Part shown: positions 16,838-25,817 of the stretch, piece by piece
How the letters are laid out: each line of letters begins with the position of its first letter
Position numbering within the stretch: the first letter of the stretch is position 1
Assembly (NCBI GenBank): GCA_003260025.2
Contig: QFZU02000032.1
Coordinates: forward strand, 1 to 47,455
DNA from: Microbispora triticiradicis
GTDB taxonomy: Bacteria; Actinomycetota; Actinomycetes; Streptosporangiales; Streptosporangiaceae
DNA: 47,455 nt
Direction: 5' to 3'
The notes under the pieces: model-generated
Seen by the model: the letters and a program-made list of their open reading frames with translations, nothing else
Databases searched by the model: none
What the model was told of the DNA's origin: nothing
Position numbers and translations under genes: made by a program

Positions 16838-17442
16838 CGGTGGCCTCCTCGCGGTCCGGCGGAGCGGACGTCCACTCCCACGCGCTCGACCGGCGGGGCG
16901 GCCTCGGCGGTGGTCTCCCGGGCCCGGCGCCGCACGGGCGCCGGCTCGGGCAGAGTGGTCAGCACCGCCCCCACCACGTCGGCGTAGGGGCTGCGGAAGT
17001 CCTCCAGCGCCGACCTCAGCCGGTGGAGACCCGGGAGGTACTCCCGGAGGAGCCGCTCTCCGGGCTCGGGGCAGCGGGCGGAGAACTCGAGCATAAGGGG
17101 CAGGAAATCCGGCAGCTCGGCGTCGTCGGGCCGCCAGCCGGCGGCCAGGTACACGGACTTGACCCGGGCGAGCGACATGCCCCGCCTGCGGGTGTCGCCG
17201 TCGGCGTAGTAGGTCATGTGCAGGGTGCGGCGGCGGCTGCGATCGAAGGTGGCCACATAGTCGGCGGCGAACCGGAGCGGGTCGGCCCCGGCGGCACCCG
17301 CGCAGAACCCGCCCAGCGCCTCGGCCGCCGGGCGGGGCAGCGAGCCGAGCGTCCGCTCCACCAGCGACAGCCGCCACGGCCAGTCGTCGCCGGGGTAGAC
17401 GAGCAGCAGGGAGGCCGCCTGGCGTACGGCGGGCCGCGTCAC
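16834..17442 (-). CDS. narJ: Nitrate reductase assembly chaperone
   Basis: 202 residues, GTG start overlapping the narH stop by 4 bp. Shows the NarJ/TorD-type helical pattern with LLVYPGDDW near the N-terminus, YVATFDRSRRRTLHMTYY in the middle and PDFLPLMLEF. NarJ binds apo-NarG and allows insertion of the molybdenum cofactor before membrane docking; it is not part of the final enzyme. The Arg-rich C-terminal tail after residue 165 is longer and less conserved. Confidence 0.93.
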   Translation of the reverse strand: MTRPAVRQAASLLLVYPGDDWPWRLSLVERTLGSLPRPAAEALGGFCAGAAGADPLRFAADYVATFDRSRRRTLHMTYYADGDTRRRGMSLARVKSVYLAAGWRPDDAELPDFLPLMLEFSARCPEPGERLLREYLPGLHRLRSALEDFRSPYADVVGAVLTTLPEPAPVRRRARETTAEAAPPVERVGVDVRSAGPRGGHR

Positions 17443-19043
17443 CGCCCGCCCTCCGCGCGCGGCGGGAACAGGCCCGCGGGGAGCCCCTTACCGTCCCAGT
17501 TCAGCAGGTTGATCCGCCCGCGCAGCCGGTCGTCGGCGGCGGTGCCCGGCGGAGCGTGGAAGGCGGCGACCCCGGCACCCGTCTCCAGCATTCCGGGCCC
17601 TCCGGGCGCGTCCAGGCCGCACCCGGCGACGGCGTCGCCCGCGCCGGCCCCGGCGGCGTACGCCGTGGGTATGACGTATCGCTCGTCGTACTTGGCCAGC
17701 GCCAGCAGGCGGTACATCCGCTCGATCTGGGCCGGTTCCATGTCCACCCGCGCCGCGATGGCCGGGTCCGCGTCCTCGCCGAGGTTGAGTCTGCGCATGT
17801 GCGCCCGCATGGCCGCCAGCCTGCGCAGCGCCGCCTCCACCGGCGCGATGTCGCCCGCCGTGAACAGCCCGGCCAGATAGCCGAGCGGAATGCGCAGGGA
17901 CTCGATCGCGCCGAACAGGTTCCCCACCTCCTCGCCGTCGTGGCCGGTCTCGGCCAGCGCGTCCACGATCGGCGACAGCGGCGGCACGTACCAGACCATC
18001 GGCATGGTCCGGTATTCCGGGTGCAGCGGCAGTGCGACGCGGTAGCGGGAGATGAGCGAGTACACCGGTGACCTGCGTGCCGCCTCCACCCAGTCGTGCG
18101 GTATGCCGGACGCCTCCGCGGCCGAGGCGACCGCCGGGTCGCCGGGGTCGAGGAAGCAGCCGAGCTGGGCCGGGTAGAGATCCTCCTCACGCGGCACCGA
18201 GGCCGCCTCGCCCACCCTGTCGGCGTCGTAGAGCATGACGCCCAGGTAGCGCAGCCGGCCGACGCAGGTCTCCGAGCACACCGTCGGCTCCCCCGCCTCC
18301 ACCCTCGGGTAGCACATCGTGCACTTCTCGGCCTTGCCGGTCTGGTGGTTGAAGTACACCTTCTTGTACGGGCACCCGGTCACGCACATGCGCCAGCCCC
18401 GGCACCGGTCCTGGTCGACCAGGACGATGCCGTCCTCCACCCGCTTGTACAGGGCGCCGGACGGGCAGGCGGCGACGCACGACGGGTTGAGGCAGTGCTC
18501 GCAGATGCGCGGGAGGTAGAACATGAAGGACTGTTCGTACTGCAGCCGCACATCGTCGCCGATCTTCCGCAGCACCGGGTCGCCCGCCAGATGCCCGGGC
18601 CCGCCGCCCAGATCGTCGTCCCAGTTCGGACCCCAGGTGACGGCCATCGGCCGCCCGTCCACCAGCGAGCGGGGCGGCGCGGTGGGCACGTCATCACCGA
18701 GCGGCGCGGTGGTCAGGTTGTCGTAGTCGTAGGTCCACGGCTGGTAGTAGTCGTCCAGCAGGGGAAGCTCGGGATTGGCGAACAGGCGGGCCAGCCGCCG
18801 GACTCTGCCCCCGGCCCGGGGCACCAACCGGCCGTGCGCGAGCCGCCAGCCGCCCTTCCATCTGTCCTGGTCCTCGTAGCCACGCGGATACCCCTGCCCC
18901 GGGCGGGTCTCGACGTTGTTGAACCAGACGTACTCGGTGCCCGCGCGGTTGGTCCAGGTCTGCTTGCAGGTCACCGAGCATGTGTGACAGCCGATGCACT
19001 TGTCCAGATTCATCACCATCGCGATCTGGGCCATCACCCGCAT
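17439..19043 (-). CDS. narH: Respiratory nitrate reductase beta subunit (Fe-S)
   Basis: 534 residues from ATG 19043, after AGGAGGTGAG; the narG TGA and this ATG share one base. Begins RVMAQIAMVMNLDKCIGCHT with the first Cys cluster, then CEHCLNPSCVAACP, CRGWRMCVTGCP and CTMCYPRV with a late Cys pair. The Trp in CRGWRMC, where a Cys would normally stand, is the hallmark of the NarH [3Fe-4S] site. It wires electrons from NarI haem to NarG at the cytoplasmic face of the membrane. Confidence 0.96.
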   Translation of the reverse strand: MRVMAQIAMVMNLDKCIGCHTCSVTCKQTWTNRAGTEYVWFNNVETRPGQGYPRGYEDQDRWKGGWRLAHGRLVPRAGGRVRRLARLFANPELPLLDDYYQPWTYDYDNLTTAPLGDDVPTAPPRSLVDGRPMAVTWGPNWDDDLGGGPGHLAGDPVLRKIGDDVRLQYEQSFMFYLPRICEHCLNPSCVAACPSGALYKRVEDGIVLVDQDRCRGWRMCVTGCPYKKVYFNHQTGKAEKCTMCYPRVEAGEPTVCSETCVGRLRYLGVMLYDADRVGEAASVPREEDLYPAQLGCFLDPGDPAVASAAEASGIPHDWVEAARRSPVYSLISRYRVALPLHPEYRTMPMVWYVPPLSPIVDALAETGHDGEEVGNLFGAIESLRIPLGYLAGLFTAGDIAPVEAALRRLAAMRAHMRRLNLGEDADPAIAARVDMEPAQIERMYRLLALAKYDERYVIPTAYAAGAGAGDAVAGCGLDAPGGPGMLETGAGVAAFHAPPGTAADDRLRGRINLLNWDGKGLPAGLFPPRAEGGR

Positions 19044-22000
19044 CAGTAGCTCACCTCCTGGGAGCGGCGGCGGACGACGGTCACCGCGTCACGCTGGTTG
19101 CCCGTCGGGCCGTAGTAGTTGGGGGCGAAGCACAGCTGGCCGTACCCCCCGATGAGATGGCTCGGCTTGATCAGCAGCTTGGTCAGCGCGTTGTGCACCC
19201 CGCCGCGCCGGCCGGTGGCCTGCGACTTCGGCACGTTCACCAGGCGCTCCTGCACGTGGTACATGAACACCGTGCCCTGGGGGATGCGGTGCGAGACCAC
19301 CGCGCGGGCGACCACGACGCCGTTGACGTTGACCGCCTCGATCCAGTCGTTGTCCGCGACCCCGATCGCCTCGGCGTCCGGCACACTGATCCAGATGACC
19401 GGGCCGCCGCGGGCCAGCGTCTGCATCAGCAGGTTCTCCTGATACTCGGAGTGGATGGACCACTTCGAGTGCGGCGTCAGGTAGCGGACCCGCACGGAAC
19501 GCCCATCGACGGACGCGCCCTGCCCGGACTCGCCCAGCGCCGCCAGGTCCAGGGGCGGCCGGTAGACCGGCAGTTGCTCGCCGAGCTCGGCGATCCAGTC
19601 GTGATCGAGATAGAAGTGCTGACGCCCGGTCAGGGTGTGCCACGGCTTGCCGTGTTCCACGTTGATGGTGAACGGCGCGTACCGGCGGTCCGGCGCCTCC
19701 TTGCCCGACCACTCGAAGCTCGTCCCCGCGAACACCGGCCGGTCCTGCGTGTCAGAGAAGACCGTCCTGCGCTCCGCCACCGAGGCGCCCAGCTCCGCCA
19801 GCTTCGACGACGTTCCGCAGCGGTGGTCCAGCGCGGCGAGACCCTCCGCCGCGATGCGCCCGTTCGTGGTGCCCGACAGCGCCAGGATCGCCTCGCAGAG
19901 CTTGACGTCGGTGTCGAGCAGCGGCCTGCCCGCGGCCGGTCCCGTCTCCGCCCGGCCGCACCGGGCGGCCAGCCAGGCCGCCTCCGGCCCCGGCCGGACG
20001 GTGACGCCCTTCACCGTCATGCCCAGCTTCTCCGCCAGCGGGCCGAACGTTCCCAGCTTGTCGGCGATCGCCGTGTAGTCCCGCTCCACGAGGGAGAACG
20101 CCGGAAGGTTGCGACCCGGCTCGGCCGGATGCCCGGCTTCCCGCCAGTCCGGCACCCGTCCGCCCGGCTGCGCCGTCTCGGCCGGGGTGTCGTGCTGCAG
20201 GGCCGTGGCGACCAGGTCGTAGGCGACGTCGAGGCGGCCCGCCGCCAGCTCGCCGAGCTTGCGGGCCAGCCCGTGGAAGATCTCGAAATCGGTGCGCGCC
20301 TGCCAGGGCGGGCTGATCGCCGGGGAGAAGGCGTGCACGTACGGATGCAGGTCCGTGCTCGACAGGTCGTGTTTCTCGTACCAGGTCGCCGCCGGGAGCA
20401 CCAGATCGGCGAACAGCGTGGTCGAGGTCATCCGGAAATCCAGGGCGAGCAGCAGGTCGAGCTTTCCGGACGGCGCGTCGTCACGCCACGCGACGTCCCG
20501 CGGGCGCGCGTCCGGCGGGGCCTCCTGCGCGCTCGCGCCGTCCTGCGCCCCCAGCAGGTGCCGAAGGAAGTACTCGTTGCCCTTGGCCGACGACCCGATC
20601 AGGTTGGCCCGCCACACCGTCAGCACCCGCGGCCAGTTCCGCGGCGCGTCCGGGTCCTCGCACGCGAACCTCAGCCGGCCCGCCGCGACCTCGCCGGCCA
20701 CCCAACGGGCGGGATCGCGGCCGCTCGCCCTGGCCCGCTCGCCCAGCGTCAGCGGGTTGGCGGAGAAGGTCGGATACGACGGCATCCAGCCCAGCCGGGC
20801 CGACTGCGCGAGCAGGTCGACGGTGTGCCTGCCGGAGAAGAGGCCGGGGCCCGCGGGGCTCGACAGCGCCCCGGCCGAGAAGCTCTCGTACCGCCACTGG
20901 CAGGTGTGCAGATACCAGTACGGCGTGCCGGCCATCTGCCGCGACGGCCGCACCCAGTCGGCCGCCGTCGCCATCTGCTGCCAGCCCGTGAACGGCCTGA
21001 CCTTCTCCTGCCCGACGTAGTGCGCCCACCCACCGCCGTTGACTCCCTGGCAGCCGGTCAGCAGCAGCAGCGACAGGAACGACCGGTAGATCGTGTCGGA
21101 GTGGAACCAGTGGTTGGTTCCCGCCCCCATCACGATCATCGCCCTGCCGCCGGTCTTCTCCGCCGTCGTGGCGAACTCCCTGGCGATGCGGGTCACCTGC
21201 CGGGCGGGCACCGAGGTGATCTGCTCCTGCCAGGCGGGCGTGCACGGGAGGGACGGGTCGTCGTATCCCGCCGGCCACCGCCCCGGCAGCCCCGGCCGGG
21301 CCACGCCGTACTGCGCGAGCAGCAGGTCGAACACGGTGGTCACCACCTGTCCGGCCACCCGGCGGACCGGCACCCCGCGCCGGACCACGCCCGACGGGTC
21401 GTCGAAGCGCGGCAACACCACCTCGACGCTCTCGGCGTCCTCGCCGTACAGGCTGAGCAGCGGATCGACGTCGCCGAGGTCCAGGGTCCACCGCCCGGCG
21501 CGGTTCTCGTCCCACCGGTCGCCGAGGGTCCCGCCGGGGACGACGGGGACGTCCCGCCGCGCGTCCACGAGCACCGGCCGCCACGCGGCGCCCTCGTCCG
21601 CACCCTCGTCGGCGCCGAGCCCGGCGTCGGCCGCGGTGACGAACTTGCCCTGCGCGTAGCCGCCGTCCTCGCGCTCCCGCAGCGTCACCAGGAACGGCAG
21701 GTCGGTGAAGCGTTTGACGTAGTCGGCGAAGTACGGCACCCGCCTGCGGACGAAGCACTCCGTGAGGATCACGTGCCCCATCGCCATCGCCACCGCGGCG
21801 TCGGTCCCCGGGTGCGGGTGCAGCCACTCGTCGGCGAACTTCGTGGCGTCGGAGTAGTCCGGCGAGACGACGATCACCTTCTGTCCGCGATATCTGGCCT
21901 CGGCCATCCAGTGCGCGTCCGGCGTACGCGTCACCGGGACGTTGGACCCCCACAGCAGCAGGTAGGCCGCGTCCCACCAGTCGGCCGACTCCGGCACGTC

Positions 22001-22756
22001 CGTCTGGTCGCCGAACACCTGGGGAGACGCGATGGGCAGGTCGGCGTACCAGTCGTAGAACGACAGCATCGGGGCCCCGATGAGCGACATGAAGCGCGCG
22101 CCCACCGCGTGCGACGCCATCGACATCGCCGGGATCGGGGAGAAGCCGGCCACCCGGTCCGGCCCGTAGGTCCTGATCGTGTGGACGTGGGCCGCGGCCG
22201 CGATCTCCAGCGCCTCGTCCCATCCGACCCGCACCAGGCCCCCCTTGCCGCGGGCCGACTGGTACCGCCGCCGCTTCGCGGGATCGGTGGTGATCTCGGC
22301 CCACGCCGCCACGGGATCTCCCAGGCGCGTCCTGGCCTCGCGGTACATCTCCACCAGCACTCCCCTGGCGTGCGGGTACCGCACCCGGGTGGGCGAGTAG
22401 GTGTACCAGGAGAAGGCGGCTCCGCGAGGGCAGCCCCGCGGCTCGTACTCCGGCCGGTCGGGGCCCACGCTCGGGTAGTCGGTCTGCTGCGTCTCCCATG
22501 TGATCAGGCCGTCCTTGACGTACACCTTCCACGAGCACGACCCGGTGCAGTTCACGCCGTGGGTCGAGCGCACGACCCTGTCGTGCGCCCATCGCTCCCG
22601 GTAGGGAGCGTCGTTGACGCCCTGATCGGTCCGGTACAGAGCCCGCAGGTCCGGCGTCGTCTCCGCCCGATGCAGCAGCCTGCCCGCCTGCAGCAGCCGC
22701 TCGGCGGCGGTCGCCGCCGCCTGCTCGACGGGTCCCCGGAATCTGCGCTTGAACAT
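19043..22756 (-). CDS. narG: Respiratory nitrate reductase alpha subunit (Mo-bisMGD)
   Basis: 1237 residues from ATG 22756, which follows GGGAGG and gives the usual NarG length; the frame stays open further upstream without a ribosome site. The N-terminus has THGVNCTGSCSWKVYVKDG and a later EPRGCPRGAAFSWY, the His/Cys ligands of the FS0 cluster, then WGSNVPVTRTPDAHWM of the molybdopterin region. Reduces nitrate to nitrite in the cytoplasm for anaerobic respiration or redox balance. First gene of narG-narH-narJ-narI-HPP. A long opposite-strand frame here is a shadow. Confidence 0.96.
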   Translation of the reverse strand: MFKRRFRGPVEQAAATAAERLLQAGRLLHRAETTPDLRALYRTDQGVNDAPYRERWAHDRVVRSTHGVNCTGSCSWKVYVKDGLITWETQQTDYPSVGPDRPEYEPRGCPRGAAFSWYTYSPTRVRYPHARGVLVEMYREARTRLGDPVAAWAEITTDPAKRRRYQSARGKGGLVRVGWDEALEIAAAAHVHTIRTYGPDRVAGFSPIPAMSMASHAVGARFMSLIGAPMLSFYDWYADLPIASPQVFGDQTDVPESADWWDAAYLLLWGSNVPVTRTPDAHWMAEARYRGQKVIVVSPDYSDATKFADEWLHPHPGTDAAVAMAMGHVILTECFVRRRVPYFADYVKRFTDLPFLVTLREREDGGYAQGKFVTAADAGLGADEGADEGAAWRPVLVDARRDVPVVPGGTLGDRWDENRAGRWTLDLGDVDPLLSLYGEDAESVEVVLPRFDDPSGVVRRGVPVRRVAGQVVTTVFDLLLAQYGVARPGLPGRWPAGYDDPSLPCTPAWQEQITSVPARQVTRIAREFATTAEKTGGRAMIVMGAGTNHWFHSDTIYRSFLSLLLLTGCQGVNGGGWAHYVGQEKVRPFTGWQQMATAADWVRPSRQMAGTPYWYLHTCQWRYESFSAGALSSPAGPGLFSGRHTVDLLAQSARLGWMPSYPTFSANPLTLGERARASGRDPARWVAGEVAAGRLRFACEDPDAPRNWPRVLTVWRANLIGSSAKGNEYFLRHLLGAQDGASAQEAPPDARPRDVAWRDDAPSGKLDLLLALDFRMTSTTLFADLVLPAATWYEKHDLSSTDLHPYVHAFSPAISPPWQARTDFEIFHGLARKLGELAAGRLDVAYDLVATALQHDTPAETAQPGGRVPDWREAGHPAEPGRNLPAFSLVERDYTAIADKLGTFGPLAEKLGMTVKGVTVRPGPEAAWLAARCGRAETGPAAGRPLLDTDVKLCEAILALSGTTNGRIAAEGLAALDHRCGTSSKLAELGASVAERRTVFSDTQDRPVFAGTSFEWSGKEAPDRRYAPFTINVEHGKPWHTLTGRQHFYLDHDWIAELGEQLPVYRPPLDLAALGESGQGASVDGRSVRVRYLTPHSKWSIHSEYQENLLMQTLARGGPVIWISVPDAEAIGVADNDWIEAVNVNGVVVARAVVSHRIPQGTVFMYHVQERLVNVPKSQATGRRGGVHNALTKLLIKPSHLIGGYGQLCFAPNYYGPTGNQRDAVTVVRRRSQEVSY

Positions 22757-23338
22757 GTCACGACCTCCCTGCGGGCGCCGGCCTTCGGAGATTCGAATAA
22801 GACGATCAATCCCGATAATCAGATGATTACTGACGCCGAGAGGCGTTTTATCACGGACGGTCTCCGCAGGAAATATCCCAGTGCGCCCATTCATATCCGC
22901 ACCACCCGAAATATCCGCCCGCCAGGCCGCCGAAAAAACGCAGCGAGGTAATTCGGTGTGAAATGCGCCACTTCCGAAGGTGGATCGGCATGATCGGCCA
23001 CCCCGGCCGCTCACAGGTCGTAGCGTCGGTGCGGCCCGCCCGGGAAGGCGTCACCATCGCACACGACGCGGCCGCGCACCTCACAGGCCGATGCGTGAAC
23101 ACAGGATGAAACGGCAGGGAACCGAATCGAATGCGGTGCCGGTTGCGAGCCGTAGCCGCGAAAAGGTCACCGCCGGAAATGATCTTATGGACTTTTTACC
23201 GCGAATCGTGTCCGCGTGCCCGGGAGTTCCCGCGAACCCCGATGGGCATGTGTGGCGCCGGTCGCCGCACGGCGGGTGTTTGGACCTCTCCTGATCGGCA
23301 ACGTGGTAGATCGTTGGTCAAGCGACGGGAGGTTCGCC
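22757..23338. other. 582-bp divergent region between narG and the endonuclease Q-like gene
   Basis: No convincing gene. The first 170 bp next to narG are AT-rich for this genome and contain ATTCGAAT (22791-22798). A short stem ACGCC-GAGA-GGCGT at 22833-22846 is followed by T's on the plus strand. I found no convincing TTGAT-N4-ATCAA FNR site. The nar promoter should lie here but I cannot place it with confidence. Confidence 0.5.
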
Positions 23339-24634
23339 GTGCGATTCCACGCCGACCTGCACATGCACTCCAGGTACGCCTACGCGTGCAGCAGGAACAG
23401 CGACCTGGAGCAGCTGACCTGGTGGGCATGGCGCAAGGGCGTCACGCTGATGGGCACCGGCGACTTCACCCACCCGGCCTGGCTGGACCGGCTGCGCACC
23501 GCTCTCGTACCGGCCGAGCCGGGGCTGTTCCGGCTCCGCGAGGACCTCGACCGGGAGGTCTCCCGCACCCTCCCCGGCAGCGTCGCGACCGCGCCCGTGC
23601 GGTACATGCTGACCGTGGAGGTCTCCACGGTCTACCGGCAGGGCGGCCGGTCCCGCAAGATCCACCATCTCGTCCACCTGCCCGGCTTCGAGCAGGTGGA
23701 GGCGTTCAACCGGGTCCTGGCCGGGATCGCCGACCTCGGTGTGGACGGGCGGCCCACGGTGCGCATGAGCGCGCGGGACCTGCTGGAGACGACCCTGGCC
23801 CGGGGCGAGGGCGCCTACCTGGTGCCGGCGCACGTCTGGACGCCCTGGTTCGGCGTGTTCGGCTCGAAGTCGGGGTTCGACACGCTGGAGGAGTGCTTCG
23901 GCGACCTCACCGAGCACGTGTTCGCGCTGGAGACGGGGCTGTCGGCCGACCCCGGCATGATGTGGCAGGTCTCCGGGCTGGACGGCTATCGGCTGGTGAG
24001 CTACTCCGACGCCCACTCGCCGCCCATCGTCGGCCGCGAGACGACGGTGTTCGACACCGGCCTCGACTACTTCGCCGTACTGGAGGCCCTGCGCAGCGGT
24101 GACGGGCTGGCCGGCACGACGGAGTTCTTCCCCGAGGCGGGCAAGTACCACGTCGACGGTCACCGCAAGTGCGGCGTGCGGCTCGACCCGGAGGAGACCC
24201 GCAAGATCGGCGGAATCTGCCCGGTCTGCGGCCGTACGCTCACGGTCGGCGTGCAGAGCAGGGTCGAGGACCTCGCCGACCGCCCGGCCGGCCGGAGCCC
24301 GCGCGGCGCGGCGGGCTTCCGCAACCTCCTCCCGCTGCCGGACGTCGTGGCGGAGATCCTCGGCGTCGGCCCGAAGAGCAAGAAGGTGGCCGCCGAGACC
24401 GACCGGCTCGTGGCCGCGCTCGGCCCGGAACTCGCGATCCTGGGCGATCTTCCCCTCGCCGACATCGCCGCCTGCTCACCGCGCCTCGCCGAGGCGGTCG
24501 GCCGCCTGCGGCACGGCGAGGTGACCAAGGACCCCGGCTACGACGGCGAGTTCGGCCGCATCCACACCCTCGCCCCTACGGCTTCCCAGCCGGTCGACGG
24601 CCTATTGGCACTGGATTGGGATGCAACGGATTGA
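23339..24634 (+). CDS. Endonuclease Q-like DNA repair protein (PHP domain)
   Basis: 431 residues from GTG 23339, which follows GGGAGG by about 7 nt. It begins with the PHP metal motif FHADLHMHSRYAYA; GTGDFTHPAW, ETGLSADP and SYSDAHSPP supply further metal ligands. A Cys motif (HRKCGVRLDP with ICPVCGRTL near residue 285) and a helix-hairpin-helix-like LGVGPKSKKV follow. This order matches the endonuclease Q family, which nicks DNA 5' of uracil, hypoxanthine or xanthine. The final residues DGLLALDWDATD look lineage-specific. Divergent from the nar operon. Confidence 0.82.
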   Translation: MRFHADLHMHSRYAYACSRNSDLEQLTWWAWRKGVTLMGTGDFTHPAWLDRLRTALVPAEPGLFRLREDLDREVSRTLPGSVATAPVRYMLTVEVSTVYRQGGRSRKIHHLVHLPGFEQVEAFNRVLAGIADLGVDGRPTVRMSARDLLETTLARGEGAYLVPAHVWTPWFGVFGSKSGFDTLEECFGDLTEHVFALETGLSADPGMMWQVSGLDGYRLVSYSDAHSPPIVGRETTVFDTGLDYFAVLEALRSGDGLAGTTEFFPEAGKYHVDGHRKCGVRLDPEETRKIGGICPVCGRTLTVGVQSRVEDLADRPAGRSPRGAAGFRNLLPLPDVVAEILGVGPKSKKVAAETDRLVAALGPELAILGDLPLADIAACSPRLAEAVGRLRHGEVTKDPGYDGEFGRIHTLAPTASQPVDGLLALDWDATD

Positions 24635-24686
24635 CGACGTCCCGCGTGCCCGGCGCAGCCCACAGAGCCGGCGCTCGTCTGGCACG

Positions 24687-24971
24687 TCAGACGGTGTGCG
24701 CCTCGAACCAAAGAGAGCCCACATCGTGACCTGAGGTCAGACGAACGTCGGCGTCAAGAGCGCCGGCGAGCAGCCGGAGCGACGGAACCGTGGGAGCAGT
24801 CCCGCCCTCCTCGATGCACTCGATGTCATCTTCGGTCATCCCCGTGCGAACAGCGAGCTCGGCCACATTCAGGCCGAGCGCGGTGCGCCTGTCATAGAGA
24901 GCCTTCCCGAAGGCAAGCGCATCTCGAATAGCGATGCGCTGAGGATCCTCGGCCAACGCCCGGGTACGCAC
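24687..24971 (-). CDS. Small XRE-type helix-turn-helix protein
   Basis: 94 residues from GTG 24971. The middle holds an XRE helix-turn-helix (LNVAELAVRTGMTEDDI), and the tail (LAGALDADVRLTSG) resembles HigA-like antitoxins. No toxin gene of the RelE/HigB kind is next to it. It is downstream of the TIR/STAND genes on the same strand, after a 102-bp gap, so it may be an operon regulator or an orphan antitoxin. Start uncertain: the frame is open a further 11 codons upstream with no ATG. Confidence 0.7.
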   Translation of the reverse strand: MRTRALAEDPQRIAIRDALAFGKALYDRRTALGLNVAELAVRTGMTEDDIECIEEGGTAPTVPSLRLLAGALDADVRLTSGHDVGSLWFEAHTV

Positions 24972-25073
24972 CCAGCGGTGTGGTAGCCCACCATCACACT
25001 TTTCTCAGCACAAGCAAGAGATACTCGTCAAGGCGATTGTTGCTAACACGGGGAATGATTTGGTCTAGATTGG

Positions 25074-25574
25074 TCATCCGAGGAGCCTTCCCAGGAAGAG
25101 CAGGATATGCAGCGCCATGAACACAAACGGAACGCGGCGTTCACTGACACCGAGCTCAGCGTATCGAGCACGCCAGGACCGCACCGGGTCGCGCTTGAGG
25201 GCGGTCCACTCGTCCGAAAAGATCTTGACCGAAAACTGTTCCTCAATCTTGTTGATGACCTCGTACTTCGCCCGATTGAGGTCGCGGTAGCTCTTAAGCT
25301 GTAGCCACCAAGCGGCCGACAGGGTTATGCCAGCGAGAGCTACAGCGACCGAGGCCCACAGCGACTTGGTGACAGCGGAGGCGGCCAGCCCCAGCACTGC
25401 GACAAATGCGGTCTGCACCGACAGGAAAAAGGAGTTCGAGGCTCCCCTCCGGGCGGATACCCGGTCGGCCATCTCCACGGCCAATTTGTAGAGGTCAAGC
25501 ACCTCTGGGGAGGGGACGGGCTCCGAAACTTGACTCACTGGGCCCCACTCATCAGAAGCTTGAGATTGCCCCAT
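25074..25574 (-). CDS. Two-helix membrane protein, RipA-like
   Basis: 166 residues from ATG 25574 (a GTG two codons upstream is possible). An N-terminal helix with YKLAVEMADRVSARRGASNS leads into a first hydrophobic segment (FFLSVQTAFVAVLGLAASAV) and a second one (SLWASVAVALAGITLSAAWW), then a charged cytoplasmic part and a final hydrophobic stretch. The DRxSxRR-x-xxNSFFLS pattern recalls small membrane proteins annotated as the RipA octameric family; this assignment is from memory of the pattern. It lies in the TIR/STAND operon and overlaps the preceding small ORF. A membrane partner or effector of a defence system is plausible. GC content is lower than in flanking genes. Confidence 0.68.
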   Translation of the reverse strand: MGQSQASDEWGPVSQVSEPVPSPEVLDLYKLAVEMADRVSARRGASNSFFLSVQTAFVAVLGLAASAVTKSLWASVAVALAGITLSAAWWLQLKSYRDLNRAKYEVINKIEEQFSVKIFSDEWTALKRDPVRSWRARYAELGVSERRVPFVFMALHILLFLGRLLG

Positions 25575-25741
25575 GCCCACTTGTAGATCTTGTCGCCCCT
25601 CTTTTCCGTCGCCAACTTTGTGCAGTGGTTGTTCACATAGCTCATAGGCACGGAGTACCAGACTTGCGTGATCTCGACATGCACAGAGCTATTGGCTGTA
25701 TTAATACTCAAACTCCTCCCGCGATCAGGGGCGCTCGCCAT
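25535..25741 (-). CDS. Small unidentified protein in the TIR/STAND operon
   Basis: 68 residues from ATG 25741, overlapping the following membrane-protein gene by 40 bp. I do not recognise it. The composition is not low-complexity (SVHVEITQVWYSVPMSYVNN, then a Lys-rich WAWGNLKLL tail). No clear ribosome site precedes it, and it lies in AT-richer DNA. It is kept because it fills the gap between two operon genes on the same strand, but it may not be translated. Confidence 0.4.
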   Translation of the reverse strand: MASAPDRGRSLSINTANSSVHVEITQVWYSVPMSYVNNHCTKLATEKRGDKIYKWAWGNLKLLMSGAQ

Positions 25742-25817
25742 CCATGGACATGACTAGGGTGGGTAGATCACTCGAACCCGAATCGAATCCTAAGACAGAA
25801 CCAAGCACGGCAAATCT

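Noticed and set aside
22833-22849. Intrinsic terminator (stem ACGCC/GGCGT with T's) upstream of narG
   Set aside because: No plus-strand gene precedes it and the stem is only 5 bp; kept only as a remark in the intergenic entry.
18980-22951. 1323-residue open frame opposite narG/narH
   Set aside because: High-GC shadow; its translation is Arg/Pro/His-rich, whereas narG and narH carry full sets of cofactor motifs.
24687-24971. Complete toxin-antitoxin pair
   Set aside because: Only the XRE/antitoxin-like gene is present; no toxin-sized partner with a recognisable fold lies next to it.
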